DNA of 35,325 nt from an uncultured Actinomycetes bacterium (GTDB lineage Bacteria > Actinomycetota > Actinomycetes > Nanopelagicales > Nanopelagicaceae). Location: NCBI GenBank assembly GCA_903899375.1, contig CAIUIT010000100.1, forward strand, positions 1 to 35,325, given 5' to 3'. A model generated the notes under the pieces. That model was not told the DNA's origin. It did no database searches and was given only the letters and a program-made list of their open reading frames with translations. Below are positions 31,287 to 35,325 of the stretch, in pieces. The number at the start of each line of letters is the position of its first letter. Positions within the stretch are counted from its first letter, which is position 1. The position numbers and the translations under genes were made by a program.

Positions 31287-32072
31287 CTAGCCAATTTCGA
31301 GCGTGAGGAGCGCGTGTAGGGCTGCTCCAGCGGCAATAACCATCTCCTCCCCAGGAGGAGCGCCCTTTCGAGCGCTCACGATAGCCCCAGCTTCTCGGGC
31401 AATCAGCCCCCCGGCAGCTAGATCCCACTCCTTAAGCCCTATTTCATAATAACCGTCAACTGAACCGCTGGCCACGTGGCAGAGGTCGACTGCGGCGGCC
31501 CCATTTCTTCGGATATCGCGGACCCGAGGGATCAAATCTGCAATCTTCTCCCCCTGTCGCACCCGCTCATCCACATCGTAGGAAAATCCCGTCGCAATCA
31601 ATGAATCTTCTAAGCGATCTGCCTTGGAGCAATGGATCGCTCGGTCATTGAGAAATGCCCCTCCTCCTCGACTGGCGCGCCAGAGCGAATTGAGCGTAGG
31701 CGCATAGACGATTCCGATAAGAACTCCGTCAGCATCCTTCGCTGCAATGCTGATATTCCAACCAGGTAAGTTATAAAAATAATTAACCGTGCCATCAATC
31801 GGATCGATCACCCAGGTGATACCCGATTGGGACTCCCGGTTTGCCCCCTCTTCGCCGATGATTCCATCACCCGGGCGCGCTGCCAGAATTTCGCCCACAA
31901 TCATCTTCTCGCAAGCAATATCCATGTGTGTAGCGAAGTCACGCGCTGAACTCTTCTCGTTGATATCGAAGGTGTCGGGGCGATTGCTCAGAAGTTCACC
32001 AGCCCGCTGCGCGATCCCCTCTGCGAGGATGAGTAGTTCATTGATGAGTTCAGTCTGCGGTTGCTGCTTCAT
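31287..32072 (-). CDS. Inositol monophosphatase family protein
   Basis: 261 residues. Metal-binding signatures are present: GEEGANRES near residues 76-84, [24 protein letters not shown] near 90-113 (the family DPxDGT), and a C-terminal [19 protein letters not shown] (WD.AAG). Members remove phosphate from inositol, histidinol phosphate or other sugar phosphates; which one cannot be told here. It starts from a bidirectional leaderless promoter shared with the MFS gene. It is 89 nt upstream of L19 and may or may not be co-transcribed. Confidence 0.9.
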   Translation of the reverse strand: MKQQPQTELINELLILAEGIAQRAGELLSNRPDTFDINEKSSARDFATHMDIACEKMIVGEILAARPGDGIIGEEGANRESQSGITWVIDPIDGTVNYFYNLPGWNISIAAKDADGVLIGIVYAPTLNSLWRASRGGGAFLNDRAIHCSKADRLEDSLIATGFSYDVDERVRQGEKIADLIPRVRDIRRNGAAAVDLCHVASGSVDGYYEIGLKEWDLAAGGLIAREAGAIVSARKGAPPGEEMVIAAGAALHALLTLEIG

Positions 32073-32075
32073 GGC

Positions 32076-32084
32076 TAGAATCTA
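32076..32084. promoter_or_regulatory. Interleaved divergent -10 boxes of IMPase and MFS genes
   Basis: Only 15 bp separate the two ATGs. TAGAAT (32076-32081, plus) and TAGATT (32084-32079, minus) overlap by three bases inside the near-palindrome CTAGAATCTAG, and each lies exactly 6 nt before its ATG. Both mRNAs would be leaderless. Confidence 0.65.
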
Positions 32085-32087
32085 GGT

Positions 32088-33284
32088 ATGTTTTCACCAT
32101 ATCGCAAACTTTTCGCGGTACCGGGTGCGTTTCGATTTTCCATAGCTGGTTCAATCGCTCGATTACCAATATCTATGACCTTGCTCTCGATCACCTTTGT
32201 CATTGTGCATGTAAAGCATTCATATACCTTGGCGGGAACGGTCTCCACGGGAGCCGCCTTGATTTCGACGGTTTTTAGCCCAACCTGGTCGCGTTACGCA
32301 GATCGACTCGGGCAACGCAAGGTGCTGCGATTTACCATCCCCTTCTACATCATCTTTGATCTCATCTTTCTCATCGCCATTAGCAAGCACGCCCCCACCT
32401 ACATTTGGATGAGCGCGATCTTCCTAGCCGAAGTCTTCCTTCCCAATGTTGGCGGCCTGATTCGCCGGCGCTGGCTCTGGGTTCTCTCCGAAGATCGGGT
32501 AATGATCAATACCGCGTATTCCTATGAAGCCTTGGTCGACGAAATCATTTTCATTATCGGCCCTCTCGTCGCAACCTCAGCGGCAACTTTTATCGCCCCA
32601 GCTGCCGGGATGATCATGGGATTTTCTTTCATGGCGGTCGGAACAACTCTCTTCATCTCGCAACGATCGACCGAGCCACCTCCTTTCAAGAAAGATGAGA
32701 GCGGAAAGCATGGATTTGTTTTAGCTATGCCGGTTGTACAAGCCGTCTTCTTTCCATTTATTTTTCTCGGCTCGTTCTTTAGCGCGACAAATCTCGCTGT
32801 AGTCGGCTACGCCCAGCAACATCACCATGTCGCATATACAGGTCTAGTACTTGCAATCTGGGGGGTAGGAAGTGGAATTGCCGCGCTCTTCAACGGCTCC
32901 ATCAAGTGGCGTCTGTCCGACGCCTCGCGCTTTCGCATCAACCTCCTTGCGATCATGGTTCTGACACTTCCCTTCTTCTTCATCCACTCAATGGTTATGT
33001 TGACAGTTGCTCTATTTCTCTCAGGAATTGCGGTGGCGCCGTTGATCGTGGCGGGATACAACGTTGCAGAGAAATCCGTACCCCCCGAAAAAGTCACCGA
33101 AACTCTCTCCTGGGTGATTGCTGGCCTTTCGCTGGGAGGCGCTCTTCCCGGAACGCTCACCGGACATATCATCGACTCACAAGGAGCGAGCAAGGCCTTT
33201 ATTGTCCCGATCCTCGCCCTCGTTCTGGCCAACCTCGCAACCCTGCCCTACCTGCGCACCTGGCGGCGAATTTCTGATCACTAG
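32088..33284 (+). CDS. Major facilitator superfamily transporter
   Basis: 398 residues, twelve predicted membrane segments in two halves separated by a charged loop near residue 200 (FKKDESGKHG). The first loop after segment 2 has SRYADRLGQRKVLR, the MFS loop motif of the form G-x3-D-R-x-G-x-R-K. The second half contains SLGGALPGTLTGHIIDSQG near 345-363. Predicted proton-driven uptake or efflux of a small solute; substrate unknown. Starts from the shared divergent promoter and is followed after 51 nt by sepH. Confidence 0.85.
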   Translation: MFSPYRKLFAVPGAFRFSIAGSIARLPISMTLLSITFVIVHVKHSYTLAGTVSTGAALISTVFSPTWSRYADRLGQRKVLRFTIPFYIIFDLIFLIAISKHAPTYIWMSAIFLAEVFLPNVGGLIRRRWLWVLSEDRVMINTAYSYEALVDEIIFIIGPLVATSAATFIAPAAGMIMGFSFMAVGTTLFISQRSTEPPPFKKDESGKHGFVLAMPVVQAVFFPFIFLGSFFSATNLAVVGYAQQHHHVAYTGLVLAIWGVGSGIAALFNGSIKWRLSDASRFRINLLAIMVLTLPFFFIHSMVMLTVALFLSGIAVAPLIVAGYNVAEKSVPPEKVTETLSWVIAGLSLGGALPGTLTGHIIDSQGASKAFIVPILALVLANLATLPYLRTWRRISDH

Positions 33285-33323
33285 CATCACCCAAATATCC
33301 CAACCTTGACCCCCCTGTTGTGG

Positions 33324-33329
33324 CACTCT
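33324..33329 (+). promoter_or_regulatory. Possible -10 box of sepH
   Basis: CACTCT lies exactly 6 nt before the GTG at 33336, which would give a leaderless transcript, but it lacks the T of TANNNT. Weak. Confidence 0.3.
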
Positions 33330-33335
33330 TTGCCC

Positions 33336-34172
33336 GTGAGCGACTTACGACTAATTGGACGATCAGAAGATGGCAGCGAACTCGAGTTGCAATCGAAAGA
33401 TGGCACGCACTTCAGCCTTCGAATTAGCGATCACCTCCGCTCTTTAGTCAACCAGCCCCGTTTAGTTTCAGTTGTCTCCGAGGATGAGCAGTCGACGGTT
33501 ACCGTCAAAGATGTTCAGGCGCGCCTGCGCGGTGGCGAGAGCATCGACTCAATAGTGCGCAACTCCGATTGGAGCGCGGAAAAGGTAGAAAAATTCTCTG
33601 GACCTATCCTGCAAGAGCGCGCGTATGTCATCGGCTTGGCGCTCGCCGCGCAACTGCGAAAAGAGAAGCACGCTCCGACTTTAATGTCCGCAACAATTTC
33701 ACAACTTGCTCCTCGTGGAGTAGATATGGCGCTGGTCGAGTGGAATACCTGGCGCCTGCCAGATGGCTCGTGGAACATCATCCTTTTTTATCCGACCAAG
33801 AACGGTGGAACTAGCGAAGCGAATTGGTCTTTCGATTTAGCTAATCGCAGCCTGGAAGCGCTCGATGATGATGCAGCGTGGATTGCTGGAGATGAGTTAG
33901 AAGCTCAAAGCGCCGTTCCATCTCACGGAATCGTCTACCCCGCGACAACGCCAGCACCGCGATTAGTTGCGGTCCGTGAAGGTGTCGATCGCATGGAATA
34001 TCCAGACCCGATCAAGATTTCTAGCCTAGATGCCATCATAAATTCAGGACCAAGTCAGGCAGATAGTGCCTCCGATGCCGAAAAGCGCGATGGGATTACT
34101 AAGCGTTTAAAGATTCCCTCATGGGACGACATCATGTTCGGCGGTCCTAAAGAAACTTCAGAAGAGGAATAG
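33336..34172 (+). CDS. sepH: Cell division regulator SepH (DUF3071)
   Basis: 278 residues from the GTG at 33336; a TTG at 33306 adds ten unconserved residues. The N-terminus SDLRLIGRSEDGSELELQSKDG and ISDHLRSLV match SepH proteins, followed by the helix-turn-helix region LRGGESIDSIVRNSDWSAEKVEKFSGPILQERAYV at about 62-96. The C-terminal half is acidic and less conserved. In Streptomyces, SepH binds FtsZ and promotes Z-ring assembly. It is widely paired with a phosphodiesterase gene, present here on the opposite strand and overlapping it by 26 bp. Confidence 0.88.
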   Translation: MSDLRLIGRSEDGSELELQSKDGTHFSLRISDHLRSLVNQPRLVSVVSEDEQSTVTVKDVQARLRGGESIDSIVRNSDWSAEKVEKFSGPILQERAYVIGLALAAQLRKEKHAPTLMSATISQLAPRGVDMALVEWNTWRLPDGSWNIILFYPTKNGGTSEANWSFDLANRSLEALDDDAAWIAGDELEAQSAVPSHGIVYPATTPAPRLVAVREGVDRMEYPDPIKISSLDAIINSGPSQADSASDAEKRDGITKRLKIPSWDDIMFGGPKETSEEE

Positions 34173-35280
34173 CGGACTCCATCTCAGTAACTCCTCCGTG
34201 ATGTCCCACCATGGACGACTCTTGTGAAGCACGTTCGGGATCGATCAAGATCATCTCATCATTCGCAATTGCCATGAAATCGCCCATACGTTCCAAACTA
34301 TCCTGCGATACGACCGCTCCAAAAGTTTGGTTCGCCACCATTTCTTCACGCGAATAAATTGTGGCGCGCTCTCCCAAATATTCACGCCATTGCGCGATGG
34401 TCTCTGCCGCAGATCCTTGAGCCACATACATATGACGAGCTCGTGGCTCTCCCCCAACGAGGGTGATGTTGTTCATCAATCCATTATCTTGGCCCAAAAT
34501 GATCTTCTCTCCCACGTTGACCATCCCATGGTCGGCCGTCACATAAAGGTCGGTGTTCTTAGGCAAGCGAGCCATCAACGAAGTTATGAGTTCGGCTACT
34601 TGCGAAAGTGCCAGCATCCACTTTTCGCTACCAACGCCATCATTGTGACCAGCATGGTCAAGCGCATTTATATACAAGTAAGTGAAAGAATAAGGTTCGG
34701 CGAGCGCCTGTGCTGCTGCGTTAACCATCTCTTCGCTGCGATTCGCGCCCACATATTTTGCACCTCGTAGAGCAGCTTGAGTAAATGCACTTCCCTCATA
34801 GCGTTTTTCAGCGATATTCGTAACAGTAATCCCATGTTCCATGCCGCGCTCAAAGAGCGTTGGTACCTTCTGCCAGAAGAGTGGATCGACTCGATCATCC
34901 CATTTAAGTGCATTGAGTAATCGTCCCGGAGTTCCAGAATTGGGAACGCGTACCGTGTATCCCAGCATTCCATGGACACCAGGAAGTTCTCCGGTGCCCA
35001 AACTCGTTAGATTAGTAACAGTGGTTGATGGAAAGTGCGATTCTAAATCGGAAGATGATTTCACTGACGCAAATATTGAAAATTGTGACTTATAACTCTC
35101 CAGCGACTTAGAACCCATGCCATCGATAAGTAGGAGGCAGGTCCTCCGCGATTGGGCGAGCGCGAGACGATTTTCCGTGCCGGCAAGCCCAAGGGTCGCA
35201 AAGATAGATTGCGACAGATCTGCCAGTCCAAAGCCCACATCCCCATCCTGCCGTAAATAGCGTGGCAAGATACGCGCCAT
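34147..35280 (-). CDS. Alkaline-phosphatase-superfamily nucleotide pyrophosphatase/phosphodiesterase
   Basis: 377 residues from ATG 35280 (a GTG three codons earlier is possible). The type I phosphodiesterase fold is seen: LLLIDGMGSKSL with a metal Asp, FPSTTVTNLTSLGTGELPGVHGMLGY with the nucleophilic Thr, DHAGHNDGVGSEKW and TADHGMVNVGE with later metal ligands, and VGHHGG near the C-terminus. It probably hydrolyses nucleotide or phosphodiester bonds; no signal peptide is seen, so it may be cytosolic. The neighbouring sepH suggests a conserved link but not a mechanism. Upstream, GTTCTC/GAGAAC (35300-35323) could form a small hairpin of unknown purpose. Confidence 0.86.
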   Translation of the reverse strand: MARILPRYLRQDGDVGFGLADLSQSIFATLGLAGTENRLALAQSRRTCLLLIDGMGSKSLESYKSQFSIFASVKSSSDLESHFPSTTVTNLTSLGTGELPGVHGMLGYTVRVPNSGTPGRLLNALKWDDRVDPLFWQKVPTLFERGMEHGITVTNIAEKRYEGSAFTQAALRGAKYVGANRSEEMVNAAAQALAEPYSFTYLYINALDHAGHNDGVGSEKWMLALSQVAELITSLMARLPKNTDLYVTADHGMVNVGEKIILGQDNGLMNNITLVGGEPRARHMYVAQGSAAETIAQWREYLGERATIYSREEMVANQTFGAVVSQDSLERMGDFMAIANDEMILIDPERASQESSMVGHHGGVTEMESAIPLLKFL

Positions 35281-35325
35281 GGCACGCACCCCTAAAGCCG
35301 TTCTCCCGAAAGCTGGAGAGAACCC

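Noticed and set aside
31198-31428. N-terminal extension of L19
   Set aside because: It runs into the IMPase coding region, is basic and Trp/Cys-rich, and a good ribosome-binding site precedes the normal Met at 31197.

Overview
The window looks like part of a streamlined, mid-GC actinobacterial chromosome, possibly of the freshwater acI/Nanopelagicales type. The evidence is gene content: SepH, class II DAHP synthase, a PASTA kinase, DUF6504 next to a DnaE2-type polymerase, and an actinobacterial SOS box. Packing is very tight, with many ATGA/GTGA overlaps, overlapping convergent 3' ends, and TANNNT -10 boxes about 6 nt before start codons, which suggests leaderless mRNAs. The lineage is inferred; I could not run a phylogeny.

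Layout. 1-1578 (-): an SOS-type operon of a DUF6504 protein and a DnaE2/ImuC-like polymerase (cut by the window edge), with a perfect LexA box over the first start codon. 1760-4613: two TauE/SafE permeases flanking a tRNA-like gene with a malformed anticodon arm and a small minus-strand operon (DUF952, an unrecognised 59-aa protein, a cupin). 4649-14478: a carotenoid region. The plus-strand block alpha/beta hydrolase-crtA-cruF-glycosyltransferase-crtD is followed by a minus-strand metF-CDP-alcohol phosphatidyltransferase pair and a second plus-strand block crtE-crtI-crtB. No lycopene cyclase is present, so the encoded set points to an acyclic, hydroxylated, ketolated and glycosylated carotenoid.

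14481-20376 (+): a TPP riboswitch controlling a PnuC-type (PnuT) thiamine transporter, a small P-loop kinase, a PASTA Ser/Thr kinase, endonuclease IV, an EamA transporter and threonine aldolase. 20350-23303 (-): an O6-alkylguanine methyltransferase, class II DAHP synthase, and a phosphofructokinase carrying the Asp104/Lys124 signature of PPi-dependent enzymes. 23394-25657 (+): xylulokinase and a second EamA transporter.

25647-32072 (-): a conserved housekeeping block, in transcription order inositol monophosphatase, L19, signal peptidase I, RNase HII, YraN, ComM-like ATPase, DprA and Era. 32088-35280: an MFS transporter and SepH (+) converging on an alkaline-phosphatase-superfamily phosphodiesterase (-). 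No CRISPR array, transposase, integrase or phage gene was seen.

The strongest leads are the cyclase-free carotenoid locus, the interleaved divergent leaderless promoters (metF/crtE and IMPase/MFS), the SOS box over a start codon, the probable PPi-dependent phosphofructokinase, and the odd tRNA-like gene.
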